The notes under the pieces were generated by a model that ran no database searches, was not told the DNA's origin, and saw only the letters and a list, made by a program, of their open reading frames with translations. A program made the position numbers and the translations under genes. Positions 30,657 to 39,617 of a DNA stretch of 61,301 nt are shown piece after piece; positions within the stretch are counted from its first letter, which is position 1, and each line of letters opens with the position of its first letter. Origin of the DNA: an uncultured Eubacteriales bacterium (GTDB lineage: Bacteria > Bacillota > Clostridia > Oscillospirales > Oscillospiraceae); assembly GCA_900546295.1 (NCBI GenBank), contig URCK01000004.1, forward strand, positions 1-61,301. Reading direction: 5' to 3'.

Positions 30657-31487
30657 ATGGGTGTTATTCTAGGTATCGACATCGGCGGGTCAAGCACGAA
30701 GATCGTCAGCCTCTCCAGCGACCTTTCAGTCATCGATATGCTGCGCGTCAAGGCGGAGGATCCGCTCACCTCGCTCTACGGGGCGATGGGCAACTTCCTC
30801 TCGACGCATCAGCTCCAGCTTTCCGACATTGACCACATCGCCCTCACGGGCGTTGGCGCTTCGTATGTCGAGGGTGATATTTACGACGTAAAGACCATCA
30901 AGGTCGAAGAATTTCCCTCCGTCGGCACGGGCGGTCTTGCCCTTTCGGGCAAAGAGCACGCAGTCGTCGTGAGCATGGGCACGGGCACGTCGTTCCTATG
31001 GGCAAACAAGGGGCAGGAGGTGCGCCACCTCATCGGCAGCGGCGTCGGCGGCGGCACGCTCGCGGGCCTCAGCTCGCTGACGACGGGCGTGCACCAGTAC
31101 GCGCTCATCCGTAAGCTCTGTCAGGACGGCGATCTCAGCCACATCGACTTAACGCTCGCCGACCTTTCGCGCGAGCAGGTGGGCGATCTCCCGCCCGAGG
31201 CCACGGCGGCAAACTTTGCCAAAGTCGCCGACGATGCGACACCGTCGGACAAAATGCTCGGCATCGTCAATCTCGTTCTCCAGTCCATCGGCACGATGTC
31301 TGTCCTCGCGTGCAAGTGCTGCGGGACGGATACGGTCGTGCTCACGGGCGCGCTGACGATGCTGCCGCCCGCAAAGCCGACATTCGAGCTTTTCAAGCAG
31401 CTCTACGGTGTGGACTTTATTATTCCCGAAAATGCCACGTTTGCAACCGCCATCGGCGCGGCACTGCACAGCGTACGGGGCAATTGA
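30657..31487 (+). CDS. coaW: Type II pantothenate kinase
   Basis: 276 residues of the ASKHA fold: phosphate loop VILGIDIGGSSTKIVS at the start, GVGASYVEGD near residue 63, VSMGTGTSFLW near 105 and GSGVGGGTLAGLSSL after it. It phosphorylates pantothenate as the first step of coenzyme A synthesis. CGGAG lies about 10 bases before the ATG. The gene is single, with its own promoter and terminator. Confidence 0.92.
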   Translation: MGVILGIDIGGSSTKIVSLSSDLSVIDMLRVKAEDPLTSLYGAMGNFLSTHQLQLSDIDHIALTGVGASYVEGDIYDVKTIKVEEFPSVGTGGLALSGKEHAVVVSMGTGTSFLWANKGQEVRHLIGSGVGGGTLAGLSSLTTGVHQYALIRKLCQDGDLSHIDLTLADLSREQVGDLPPEATAANFAKVADDATPSDKMLGIVNLVLQSIGTMSVLACKCCGTDTVVLTGALTMLPPAKPTFELFKQLYGVDFIIPENATFATAIGAALHSVRGN

Positions 31488-31511
31488 GCATTTCTTGCAG
31501 CCCGAATTTCA

Positions 31512-31543
31512 AAAAAGTGTCTGCCTTGCGGCAGGCACTTTTT
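31512..31543 (+). terminator. Terminator after coaW
   Basis: AAAAAGTGTCTGCC, loop TTGC, GGCAGGCACTTTTT, 24 bp after the stop codon. Confidence 0.9.
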
Positions 31544-31608
31544 GTTTTGAAACGCTTGTTCTATTTCTCCTTCTATGGTACACTGAAAAAAGAAACGAGG
31601 TGAACGCG

Positions 31609-32835
31609 ATGGACCGCATCATTCTGCACTGCGACTGCAACTGCTTTTTTGCCTCCTGCGAGCTTCTGAGCCATCCTGAGCTTCGCTCGCTGCCCGTCGC
31701 GGTCTGCGGCGACCCGACGGAGCGCCACGGCATCATCCTTGCCAAAAACGAAGCAGCCAAGCGCTGCGGCGTAAAGACGGCGGAGACGATCCGCGAGGCG
31801 CGGCAGAAGTGCCCCGGCCTCATCCTGCTGCCGCCGCACCACCGGCTCTACGAGGAATATTCGAAGAAGCTCAACGCCGTTTACAGCGAGTATACCGATC
31901 TTGTCGAGCCCTTCGGCATCGACGAGAGCTGGCTCGATGTAACAGGTTCCCTGCACCTGTTCGGCGGCGATGCCAAGGCGCTCGCCGACACGCTGCGAGA
32001 ACGCATCCGGCGCGAATTCGGCCTGACCATCTCCGTCGGCGTTTCCTTCAACAAGGTATTTGCGAAGCTCGGCAGCGACTATAAAAAGCCAGATGCCACG
32101 ACTGTCATCGCGCGCGAGAACTGGCAGGACATCGTCTTCCCACTGCCGGTAGGCGATCTTTTGTTCGTCGGGCGCAGCGCGCAGGAGATCCTGGGGCGCT
32201 ACGGCGTGCGCACGATCGGCGAACTGTCCCGGTGCAGCGAGGAAATGCTCGAAACGCTGATGGGCAAGATGGGCACACAGCTCTACCGCTACGCAAACGG
32301 GCTGGACGACGCCCCCGTGCGCGGGGAATCCGACCGTGAGCCGATCAAATCCGTCGGCAATTCAACGACCTTCCGCCGCGACCTGACGCGCTGGGACGAG
32401 GTGCAAAGCGGCATTTCCCTGCTCTCCGACAGCGTGGCGATGCGCCTGCGGCGGCACGGGCTCTACTGCGGCGGCGTGCAGGTCGGCATCAAGAACAGCC
32501 GCTTTCAGACTTTTTCCCGCCAGACGATGCTCCCGCACAGCACACACCTGATGCGCGAGATCAACGACACGGCGCTGCGGCTCGTGAAGGAGCTGTGGAA
32601 AGCGCCGGATCCCATCCGGCTTCTGTCCGTCACGGCGCTGCACCTGACGGACGAGGCGCAGTCCTTCCGCCAGATGGACCTTTTCGGCGCGGGCGAGGCG
32701 CAGCAGGAAAAGCAGGAGGCCGTCGAGTCCGCGATGAACGCGCTGCGGCAGAAATTCGGCCGCGATGTGATCTCCTACGGCACCAGGAGCGGCGACATCA
32801 CCGCTCGCCCGTCCGATAAAGACGGAAACCGATAA
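31609..32835 (+). CDS. dinB: DNA polymerase IV (Y-family)
   Basis: 408 residues. Catalytic carboxylates D9 (HCDCNCFFASCE) and D106-E107 (GIDESWLDVTG) are present, followed by the helix-hairpin-helix thumb (VGRSAQEILGRYGVRTIGEL) and little-finger domain (GIKNSRFQTFSRQTMLP). It bypasses DNA lesions. The tail contains a QMDLFG stretch that looks like a beta-clamp-binding motif. A promoter TTGTTC, 17-base spacer, TACACT (31556-31584) and GAGGTG precede the ATG; no SOS box was recognised. Confidence 0.94.
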   Translation: MDRIILHCDCNCFFASCELLSHPELRSLPVAVCGDPTERHGIILAKNEAAKRCGVKTAETIREARQKCPGLILLPPHHRLYEEYSKKLNAVYSEYTDLVEPFGIDESWLDVTGSLHLFGGDAKALADTLRERIRREFGLTISVGVSFNKVFAKLGSDYKKPDATTVIARENWQDIVFPLPVGDLLFVGRSAQEILGRYGVRTIGELSRCSEEMLETLMGKMGTQLYRYANGLDDAPVRGESDREPIKSVGNSTTFRRDLTRWDEVQSGISLLSDSVAMRLRRHGLYCGGVQVGIKNSRFQTFSRQTMLPHSTHLMREINDTALRLVKELWKAPDPIRLLSVTALHLTDEAQSFRQMDLFGAGEAQQEKQEAVESAMNALRQKFGRDVISYGTRSGDITARPSDKDGNR

Positions 32836-33000
32836 TCTCCAAGCGGCAGAGGCAGCGTCTTTCGTTTTCCGTCTTGTAAAGCTGCCGCGGGATATGATAC
32901 AATGCACAGAAAAGAAGTTCCTTTTTGGGCAAAACGGCGTACGCCGGGCGCTGCGGCGTTCCGCCCGCCGATCTTCGATCCTTTCAGGAGGGAATGGAAC

Positions 33001-34569
33001 GTGACACGATTCACGCTTTCTGATTTTGACAGCATCCGGCGCTCCATGAAAAAGCGCCTCACCGTCTATATGCTCACTCTCGGCGCCATCCTGACGGCAG
33101 CGCTGATCACGGGGCTATTTCTCCTCAACCAGCTTAAAAGTCCGCGGGAGGAGATCGCCACGTCGCTGCGCTTCCGGATGGAGGCCTTTGAATCGGATAT
33201 GAAAAGCCTGTGGCGGAATGTCAGTGTGATGAGCGTCCATCTCTCCAATGACATGACCGCGATCGTGGAAGCGCACACCTCCTCGCTCTCCTCCCTCTCA
33301 GGAGACGCCGACGCCATAGAGCAGCTGGAGGAAGCGATGCTCGAGCCCTTGTGCCAGTATGTCCGCCAGGCGGACTGCTCCGGCGCTTTTGTGCTGCTCA
33401 ACACCTCTCTTCGCAGCGGTTCGCACAGTGGACTGTACGTCCAGCGGAGCAACGCCGAGCACATCACCAGCGCGCTGCTGCTCTATCGGGGCATGGCGGA
33501 CGTCGGACGCCGGCACGACGTAATGCCCCACCGGAAGTGGGCGCAGGAATTTGAATTGGCATCGTTTCCCGGTGTCGCCGAGCATCTGCGCACTGCGTCC
33601 CTGCCTCTTGAGCGCAGCTGCCGCACGACGGCGCTCCTGACCCTGCCCGGCACCTCCGAGCAGGCGATCCTTCTCACCGTTCCCATGTTTGGCGCGGACG
33701 GCACGCTATACGGACTGTGCGGTTTTGCCGTCAATCAGACCTACTTTTCGGCGCATCACGTCCAGCCCTCCGGCATCAGCCGTCTTGCCTGCGTCCTGTC
33801 GGACAGGGCGGATGGGGCAGACATGGCAAGGGGACTTTTGACCTATCCCTCGGGCGGTTTCTGCTTTGTGCCCGGCGAGACGCTGGCGGGAACACCTCTC
33901 CACGATGACCTTACGGCCTTCAGCGGGACGGAGCTCTCCTTTGTCGGTCTCTCCCAGCCGTTTACGGCGGCCAGCGGGGACACGGAGCCTCATGCCCTGA
34001 CGGTGCTGATCCCCAAGCAGGACTATGACCGGGCGATGCTGCAAAGCAGGCTGGAGGCCGCCGCGCTGCTGACGCTGCTGCTGTGCTTCGGCGTGGTCTG
34101 CTGCCTGTACTATACCCGCCGCTTTCTCCGCCCGGTCCTGCGGGACATTGCGCTGCTCAACGAGGCGGACTGCGGCGGCGGGCAGGTGACCTTTGACGAG
34201 CTGCAGCCCGTGTCTGCGAAGCTGCGCTGCCACGAGCAGACGATCACCGACCTGCAAGGCCAGAAGGAGCAGGCGGAAGCCGACGCAAAGCATCTTGCGC
34301 TAAAGCGCAGGGACGAGATCGACCCGGAAGAGTATCAGGTATTTCTCACATCTTATCAGAATCTGAGACCTGAGTCCAAAATCGTGGTCAACGCCATGGC
34401 CGACGGCATCAGCGTTCAAGAGATTGCCGATCGGCTGGGAAAAAAGGTGAGCACGGTTTACTCCTATCGCAGAGACATCTATGAAAAGGTGGGCATCCAG
34501 GGGCCTGACAAACTCCGGCGGCTGCGCGTCTGTGTCGCGCTCATGCGGCAGGAACAGGAAAGGCAATAA
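33001..34569 (+). CDS. Membrane-anchored regulator with C-terminal LuxR-type HTH
   Basis: 522 residues from GTG 33001, preceded by AGGAGG at 9 bases. Membrane helix at about 22-42, an extracellular sensor-like region from 43 to about 350, a second helix at about 352-371, a short coiled linker (DLQGQKEQAEADAKHLALKRR) and a LuxR-type helix-turn-helix at about 455-505 (AMADGISVQEIADRLGKKVSTVYSYRRDIYEKVGI). No kinase or receiver domain is present, so it would read an outside signal and bind DNA while membrane-bound. The ligand is unknown. A TACAAT lies upstream with an 18-base-spaced TTGTAA. Confidence 0.82.
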   Translation: MTRFTLSDFDSIRRSMKKRLTVYMLTLGAILTAALITGLFLLNQLKSPREEIATSLRFRMEAFESDMKSLWRNVSVMSVHLSNDMTAIVEAHTSSLSSLSGDADAIEQLEEAMLEPLCQYVRQADCSGAFVLLNTSLRSGSHSGLYVQRSNAEHITSALLLYRGMADVGRRHDVMPHRKWAQEFELASFPGVAEHLRTASLPLERSCRTTALLTLPGTSEQAILLTVPMFGADGTLYGLCGFAVNQTYFSAHHVQPSGISRLACVLSDRADGADMARGLLTYPSGGFCFVPGETLAGTPLHDDLTAFSGTELSFVGLSQPFTAASGDTEPHALTVLIPKQDYDRAMLQSRLEAAALLTLLLCFGVVCCLYYTRRFLRPVLRDIALLNEADCGGGQVTFDELQPVSAKLRCHEQTITDLQGQKEQAEADAKHLALKRRDEIDPEEYQVFLTSYQNLRPESKIVVNAMADGISVQEIADRLGKKVSTVYSYRRDIYEKVGIQGPDKLRRLRVCVALMRQEQERQ

Positions 34570-34578
34570 AACAGGAAA

Positions 34579-34606
34579 AGCGGTCATGCCGGAGAGCATG
34601 ACCGCT
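34579..34606 (-). terminator. Terminator after the traX-like gene
   Basis: AGCGGTCATGC (34579-34589) and its exact complement (34596-34606); the minus strand continues TTTTCCTGTTTT. The hairpin may also stop transcription coming from the LuxR-type gene. Confidence 0.75.
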
Positions 34607-34619
34607 GATATTCAGGAAG

Positions 34620-35378
34620 TTATCTGGCAAAGGCAAGCCGTAAAACGCCTAAAATGAGCAAGTGCACCGGATAAAAAAGATAGAAAAACCATTTAGAAAA
34701 TGTTTTTCCCTTTTCCATGCGTCTGCCATTGTAGAAGAATACAATGCAAATCGCAGCCATGCCCATTCCAATGACACTTAGCAGAGCATACAGCATATTT
34801 GTGGCAAGAGGAAATCTTCCAAGCCCACCCAAGAAATTAAAGGCCCCGAAAATCACTATGGAAAGGCAAAAAGCAATCTTTGTGCGGTGTTCAGAGTTTC
34901 TTGCCCAAACAAACAGCAAGGTAAATATCGGTGCCAGCAACGCCCAATCGCAAAAAAGGCTAATGACAATTCCGAGGATTACAAGACACACTTTCGCAAG
35001 TTTACTTTTTGTTGTATCGAGGACATATAAAATTCCAAAGCACACGCAAAGAGTAAACAGCATATTCAAGCCATAAAACTCTATCACGCCGTTTGTGGTA
35101 AACGCCAAGCAGTATGGAATTTCAGAGATCAGGGCAAAGACAAATAAGCGTGATATGTATGTTTTCTTTGAATGTGTGTAGTGATAGCCCTCTACCAAAA
35201 AATAAATCATGGTGATTGCCGTAAAATATCCAATGGCAAGGAAAAATTCAAACAGCCACATGCCGGGTGTCAAAAAAATAGTCGCAATATGGTTGAGAAG
35301 CATCGTAAACATCGCAATATACTTTATCGTATCACGATTTAGAACCTTATAGGGTTTATCTGATATTTCTGTACTCAT
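34620..35378 (-). CDS. TraX family membrane protein
   Basis: 252 residues, about eight membrane helices, starting with a polar segment and KYIAMFTMLLNHIATIFL, then YFLVEGYHYTHSKKTYISRLFVFALISEIPYCLAF, the TraX hallmark. TraX proteins acetylate pilin in F plasmids; chromosomal Firmicute members probably modify surface polymers. The coding sequence is much more AT-rich than its neighbours and uses A/T-ending codons, a sign of recent transfer. GGAGG lies 12 bases before the ATG. Confidence 0.85.
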   Translation of the reverse strand: MSTEISDKPYKVLNRDTIKYIAMFTMLLNHIATIFLTPGMWLFEFFLAIGYFTAITMIYFLVEGYHYTHSKKTYISRLFVFALISEIPYCLAFTTNGVIEFYGLNMLFTLCVCFGILYVLDTTKSKLAKVCLVILGIVISLFCDWALLAPIFTLLFVWARNSEHRTKIAFCLSIVIFGAFNFLGGLGRFPLATNMLYALLSVIGMGMAAICIVFFYNGRRMEKGKTFSKWFFYLFYPVHLLILGVLRLAFAR

Positions 35379-35385
35379 TGTTCAT

Positions 35386-35571
35386 TGAATACCTCCGGAT
35401 TTTGTCATTTTTTAAATATGGTATAGCAGATGATTATGAACTTTTCTATCCCTTCGAAGGAAAAGTGCTCCACAAAAAGAGGCTTTTTAACCGATCATGG
35501 TCGCAGAAACGAGAAAAGGCGCAGCATTCAGCTACGCCCCGGAACGCCTTGCAGTATGAATTTTGTGGGAA
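35386..35571. other. Intergenic stretch with no supported gene
   Basis: AT-rich bases beyond the traX-like gene up to the tRNA-Pro terminator. Short open frames exist on the plus strand but none has a ribosome binding site or recognisable product. It may be the tail of the transferred segment that brought the traX-like gene. Confidence 0.4.
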
Positions 35572-35580
35572 ATAAAAAAG

Positions 35581-35625
35581 CAGAGTGTCCATTACAGGAT
35601 ACTCAGATCCTATAAGGACACTCTG
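35581..35625 (-). terminator. Terminator of tRNA-Pro
   Basis: CAGAGTGTCC (35581-35590) pairs with GGACACTCTG (35616-35625), with an inner AGGAT/ATCCT stem; the minus strand then has CTTTTTTATTT. Confidence 0.85.
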
Positions 35626-35629
35626 CACA

Positions 35630-35706
35630 TGGTCCGAGTGGCGAGATTCGAACTCACGGCCTCATGGTCCCGAACCATGCGCGCTACCAACTGCGCTACA
35701 CCCGGA
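35630..35706 (-). tRNA. tRNA-Pro (anticodon CGG)
   Basis: 77 bases with encoded CCA, acceptor TCCGGGT/ACTCGGA, anticodon stem CATGG/CCATG around TTCGGGA (anticodon CGG) and T-loop TTCGAAT. Confidence 0.95.
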
Positions 35707-35743
35707 TATATACTTTTTGCGTTCTGCGTCGCAGAACAGTAGT

Positions 35744-35772
35744 ATTATAAGTGTTTTCTTTCCTTCTGTCAA
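35744..35772 (-). promoter_or_regulatory. Promoter of tRNA-Pro
   Basis: TTGACA (35767-35772), 17-base spacer, TATAAT (35744-35749), both perfect. Downstream a small GTTCTGC-GTC-GCAGAAC hairpin lies in the 5' leader. Confidence 0.88.
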
Positions 35773-35796
35773 GCCCGAAAGAAAGAAAATTTGGAA

Positions 35797-35822
35797 AGCG
35801 GCGCGCCTTTCGGCGCGCCGCT
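35797..35822 (-). terminator. Terminator of the glycine reductase operon
   Basis: AGCGGCGCGCC, loop TTTC (plus strand), GGCGCGCCGCT; on the minus strand the stem is followed by TTCCAAATTTTCTTTC. It starts 11 bp after the last gene. Confidence 0.82.
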
Positions 35823-35832
35823 CCGCTTTTCG

Positions 35833-36126
35833 TCAACCAAGCAGGACTTCCTTGGCCTTTTCCGGCTGGAAATAACCCTTCATGTCGTACTTGTTGTAGC
35901 CGCTGAAATCGCTCAGCGCACGGCCATCGAGGAAATAGCTGCGAATGAAGCGCTTGCCGTCCACGCTGGTCCAGTTTTCACGGTCCCAGTGCAGATAGCC
36001 GTCCTCATCGCTCTGCTTTTCGTCAAACACCAGGTCGACCTGACGGTTGCCGTTGGCAACCAGATCGATCAGCTCCGCCGTGCTCAGATCCAGCTCCGTC
36101 TTCTTTACGGTGTCTTTCACCAGCAT
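35833..36126 (-). CDS. Unassigned 97-residue protein, last gene of the grd operon
   Basis: Starts MLVKDTVKKTELDLSTAELIDLV and contains RQVDLVFDEKQSDEDGYLHWDRENWTSVDGKRFIRSYFL and YNKYDMKGYFQPEKAKEVL. Soluble and acidic, with no cysteine and several aromatic residues, so neither redox nor metal binding is suggested. TGAGGAGG precedes the ATG, it starts 13 bp after grdD and lies before the operon terminator, so it is part of the glycine reductase transcript. I do not recognise the family. Confidence 0.8.
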   Translation of the reverse strand: MLVKDTVKKTELDLSTAELIDLVANGNRQVDLVFDEKQSDEDGYLHWDRENWTSVDGKRFIRSYFLDGRALSDFSGYNKYDMKGYFQPEKAKEVLLG

Positions 36127-36139
36127 TGTAATATCCTCC

Positions 36140-37297
36140 TCAGCCGATATAGCCCGCGCCCTTGAGCAGCTCGACAGCCTTATCGTGGTTCGCCTCGCTC
36201 ATCATGACAAGAGGCCCCGTGCAGCCCATGCCGGTCTCGGCATAGATACCGGCCTTCCACAGCACCTTGGCGGCGTCCTCAAGGTCCATGACCTCAATGC
36301 CGGGGATGCTCGCGGTACAGGGCTCGGCGCTCGGGCACTTGACCTCTTCCTCCGCTGCGGCGGAAGCGCCCTTGGCGGCAGCCTTGCGCGCCTCAAGAAT
36401 ACGGCTCAGGCCGGCCTTTTCGGCGGCCTCGAACTCCTGACGGGCGATCTCAAACACCTTGCCGCGCACGAGCTGGGCCGCGTATTCGATCGCGTTGGCG
36501 ATCAGCGGCGCGCCGCTGGCGCGGGAGATGATGAGGATGAGCTTGTTGTAGTCCTTGCCGATGCCGGGGCCGTAGCCAAAGCCCGTGGACTCGAAGCTGC
36601 CGCCGGTGGTATAGGCGGAGAGCATTTTGATCATCACATTGCCGGTCAGGCTGTCCATGACCATGATATCGGGCGTGCCCTGCAGCACATCGTTGCCGCG
36701 CATTACCGCGCCGCCGTCCGCGCGGGCGGAAGTGGCCCACTTAAAGTCATAGCCGCCCTCGCGCAGTTCCTTGAGCGCAAGCTCCGTCTGGCGTGCGCCG
36801 TCCACGTTCAGAATGCCGATCGTGGGGTCCTTCACGCCGCAGGCCTTGGCAGTGATGATGCCGTAAATGGTGTTTTTGATCATACCCTCGATGCGATCTC
36901 CGCTCGAAGTGCCGGTGGTGTTCGCAATAAACATCTCCTTGCCCTTCGCCGGAGTCACAACGCGGCCGACCGTGGAAACACCAATGGGGAACGGGAAGTG
37001 CATGGTCACAGCGCCATCGACCTCGCCGCTTTCCACCATCTGCTCCATCTTTTTGTGGCCTTCCTCATCGTCGGCAACGTGGACGGTCGTGACGCCCTCG
37101 GCCTCGAGAGAACCGATGTAGTACACATCCACGCCGCGCTTGCTGGCCATGATCGCCGCCTGCATGGCGTTCTCCTCGCCATGCTCGCTGCCCATACCGG
37201 TCAGCGCGATCTTAGGACGCGGCCCGTAGGAGCCGCTCTCCAGACCCTCGGCCATTTCGAGGAAGGTCCTTGCAATGGTCTTCTGCAAATCACTCAT
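36140..37297 (-). CDS. grdD: Glycine reductase complex C, subunit alpha (GrdD)
   Basis: 385 residues, the usual GrdD length, with a PlsX-like fold (RPKIALTGMGSEHGEENAMQAAIMASKRGVDVYYIG near the start). Protein C converts the carboxymethyl-selenoether on GrdA to acetyl phosphate using phosphate; GrdD is the acetyl-transferring subunit with GrdC. The family's C-terminal Cys lies in AETGMGCTGPLVMMSE. ATG 37297 follows GGAGG by about 7 bases. Confidence 0.95.
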   Translation of the reverse strand: MSDLQKTIARTFLEMAEGLESGSYGPRPKIALTGMGSEHGEENAMQAAIMASKRGVDVYYIGSLEAEGVTTVHVADDEEGHKKMEQMVESGEVDGAVTMHFPFPIGVSTVGRVVTPAKGKEMFIANTTGTSSGDRIEGMIKNTIYGIITAKACGVKDPTIGILNVDGARQTELALKELREGGYDFKWATSARADGGAVMRGNDVLQGTPDIMVMDSLTGNVMIKMLSAYTTGGSFESTGFGYGPGIGKDYNKLILIISRASGAPLIANAIEYAAQLVRGKVFEIARQEFEAAEKAGLSRILEARKAAAKGASAAAEEEVKCPSAEPCTASIPGIEVMDLEDAAKVLWKAGIYAETGMGCTGPLVMMSEANHDKAVELLKGAGYIG

Positions 37298-37310
37298 GAT
37301 GCTTCCTCCA

Positions 37311-38852
37311 TTATTCCGCCTGCGCAAGCAGCGTCGCAGCGAAATCACGCATCGTCTTGGCGATCATGTCCTTGACCTCAGCCTCGCTGATGCCGGAGGA
37401 CTTCTCCTCGCCGCTGTTGGCCTGGATAACAAAGGACACGCCGTCGAAGAGGTTGGTCATACGGCCGAGGAACAGCGAGCCCTTGCCGATGATCATCACG
37501 CGCTTGCACTTGCCGGAGAGGATATCCTCGCGGGCGAAGCCGATGTAAGGCACACCGGAGGGGATGTGGCCCTGCGTGGGCGCCCAGCCGGTCAAACCGT
37601 GCTCCAAGGGGAACTTCGCAAGATCTGCGCGCTCGAGCTCGCCGCGCTTGACAGCGAGGGCCGCGATCATCTTGTAGTTGGCCAGAGGCACATCGCCCGC
37701 ACCGGCCGGCTTGGTGATGTCGGGGTTCTGCATCTCGGGGGAATACTTGTCGATATCGGTGATCTTCATGCCGAACTTGTCGAGAGGATCGGTGACAAGG
37801 CTGGAAATAACAGCCTGCGGCGCGGAGCCCGTGCCGACGGTGTGGCGGCCGATCATCTCGAGGTTGACCTCGGGGCTCACGCCGTCATCCTGCGTCAGAA
37901 CGACCGCGAAGCCGCCAACCATGTCCTCCATGATGGGCAGGCCTTTCTTGACGTGGTCCTTGCCGTTCATGCCGAGCTTGGCGGTGCAGCCGCCGGCGGT
38001 AACCACGACGGTCTTGAATGCGCCGGAGGCGACGAGGGATGCAGCATCGATCATCGCGTGGGACGGGCCGGCGCAGAAGCCGCGCACGTCAGAACCGGTC
38101 GCGTGACTCAGGCCCGCGATCTCAGCCGCAGCCTTGGCAAAGTTGCCGCCGCCGCGCTGGTTCATATCGCCGCAGGCCTCTTCGCAGCAGTCCACGACAT
38201 ACTCAACATCTTCCTTGGCAACGCCGCTCTGCTTGAGCGCTGCGAGCAGCGCCAGCACGGAGGACGCCTTGGAGACGATGTTCTCGTGCATGACGTGAGC
38301 GGAGAGGTTCACATCGATGTCGTGCGCGCGGTTGACGCAGCCAACCAGCTCGCCATTGTTGTACAGGCCCTCGGAATGCTCCTCGGCAACGAGACGCTCG
38401 ATCTCAGCCTTCTCGGTCTGTGCTTCGGGAATGCGGGCCATGATGGTCTCATCAATGAGGGGGTTGGCCTCGAGCTCGCCGCGATGAGCGGCGACAAAGT
38501 TCGCGTCCAGCTTGACGAGGTCGAACACGTCGCACGCCTGCATCAGCAGCAGGAACTCCTCCTGCGGCATCATCTGGCCGAACTTACCGTAACGGTCGTT
38601 GACATCGCAGGTCTTGTCGCACCAAGGCTGGGGAACGGCTGCCAGGTCATCGGGGGTCTTGTTACCGATGTAGACCTGGTTGGGCCAATAAGAGAGAACC
38701 TGATCGAACGAGCGGATATGGCTCGGCAGCTCCTTGAGATACTCGCTGTCGGGGTTGACGATACGCTCGGTCGTCTGGGTGGTACCATTGTGAAGCACCA
38801 TATCGGGTGTGTGTGCCAGAATGTAACCGGCGCCCTTGATCACTGCTTTCAT
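37311..38852 (-). CDS. grdC: Glycine reductase complex C, subunit beta (GrdC)
   Basis: 513 residues, starting MKAVIKGAGYILAHTPDMVLHNGTTQTTER. The fold is that of ketoacyl synthase III-like enzymes; a conserved Cys pair lies in YVVDCCEEACGDMNQRGGGNF. With GrdD it releases acetyl phosphate, the energy-conserving product of glycine reduction. It is separated from grdA by about 220 bases containing a strong hairpin. Confidence 0.95.
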   Translation of the reverse strand: MKAVIKGAGYILAHTPDMVLHNGTTQTTERIVNPDSEYLKELPSHIRSFDQVLSYWPNQVYIGNKTPDDLAAVPQPWCDKTCDVNDRYGKFGQMMPQEEFLLLMQACDVFDLVKLDANFVAAHRGELEANPLIDETIMARIPEAQTEKAEIERLVAEEHSEGLYNNGELVGCVNRAHDIDVNLSAHVMHENIVSKASSVLALLAALKQSGVAKEDVEYVVDCCEEACGDMNQRGGGNFAKAAAEIAGLSHATGSDVRGFCAGPSHAMIDAASLVASGAFKTVVVTAGGCTAKLGMNGKDHVKKGLPIMEDMVGGFAVVLTQDDGVSPEVNLEMIGRHTVGTGSAPQAVISSLVTDPLDKFGMKITDIDKYSPEMQNPDITKPAGAGDVPLANYKMIAALAVKRGELERADLAKFPLEHGLTGWAPTQGHIPSGVPYIGFAREDILSGKCKRVMIIGKGSLFLGRMTNLFDGVSFVIQANSGEEKSSGISEAEVKDMIAKTMRDFAATLLAQAE

Positions 38853-39071
38853 AGTGTAGTCCTTCCCTTTCTGATTTGTTTCAGTTTTTGGTCGAATCCT
38901 TCGGAATCGTCCTGCTTCTTCTGTTGATCGCCTTAAATCGCTGCAGCGAGGGTATCGCTGCCTATCACACCGCGGCCTCCGGCTGCTGCAGCCATTGAAA
39001 GCGGCCAAACTGCGGAAGGCGGCGGCAGAAGCCGCCGCCTTCATAGACACCTGTCTGATTGTGCAGTTTGC
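38853..39071 (-). promoter_or_regulatory. grdA-grdC spacer with a 10-bp GC hairpin
   Basis: AAGGCGGCGG (39016-39025) and CCGCCGCCTT (39032-39041) form a perfect stem soon after the grdA stop, without a T run. It probably protects or processes the 3' end of the grdA message rather than terminating. No promoter was found in the rest of the spacer. Confidence 0.55.
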
Positions 39072-39551
39072 TTATTTGCCGAGATACTTACAGTACTGTT
39101 CGCGGATGGCGCTCATTTCGTTGATGATATCATCAACATCCAGAACCATTTCCATCATGCTGATCTGCTCGTCATAGACGGCAGGATCAAACTCAGCCTT
39201 GACCTCGGGCTCGCACACGTGATAAACCGTGAGTCCCAACGAGACTCCTGTCAACGGACCGGCATAGGTCGGGTCACCGGCGGTGACCGTCTCAGCAGCG
39301 AGGCCGGAAGCTTCGCCCTCAGCAGCACCCAGGAGAACGACGACGTTCTCGGGGCCATACTGCTCAGCGAATTCCTTCACACGCTTCTGGTTTTCCAGAT
39401 CCATTGCACCTGCGGCCGTTCAGACGAAGCATTCCGTCGAGGAAAACACGACTTCCGCACCAGCGGACTTTGCGCACTCTTCGATCGCCATACCGGGGAT
39501 ACCGTCACGGTCACCGATAATGACAACTTTCTTACCAGCTAAGATGCTCAT
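39072..39551 (-). CDS. grdA: Glycine reductase selenoprotein A (GrdA)
   Basis: 159 residues with selenocysteine at position 44 (UGA at 39420-39422), in the active-site motif TECFVUTAAGAMDLENQ (Cys41 and Sec44, CxxU). The frame continues past the UGA to the normal stop, and the upstream part starts MSILAGKKVVIIGDRDGIPG as in all GrdA. The selenol carries the carboxymethyl group between proteins B and C and is reduced by the thioredoxin system encoded next to it. A SECIS hairpin just after the UGA is expected; CTGGAAAACCAG lies there but was not modelled. Confidence 0.96.
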
Positions 39552-39617
39552 TACTCTTTCCTCCTTTTCCTCAGAATTATATAGCAGCCCTTCTTTCGAA
39601 AAGCAGACTATCGCAGA

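Noticed and set aside
39420..39422. grdA looking like a gene broken by a premature stop
   Set aside because: The TGA is in the CxxU active-site position, both sides match GrdA, and a full selenocysteine machinery is encoded nearby.
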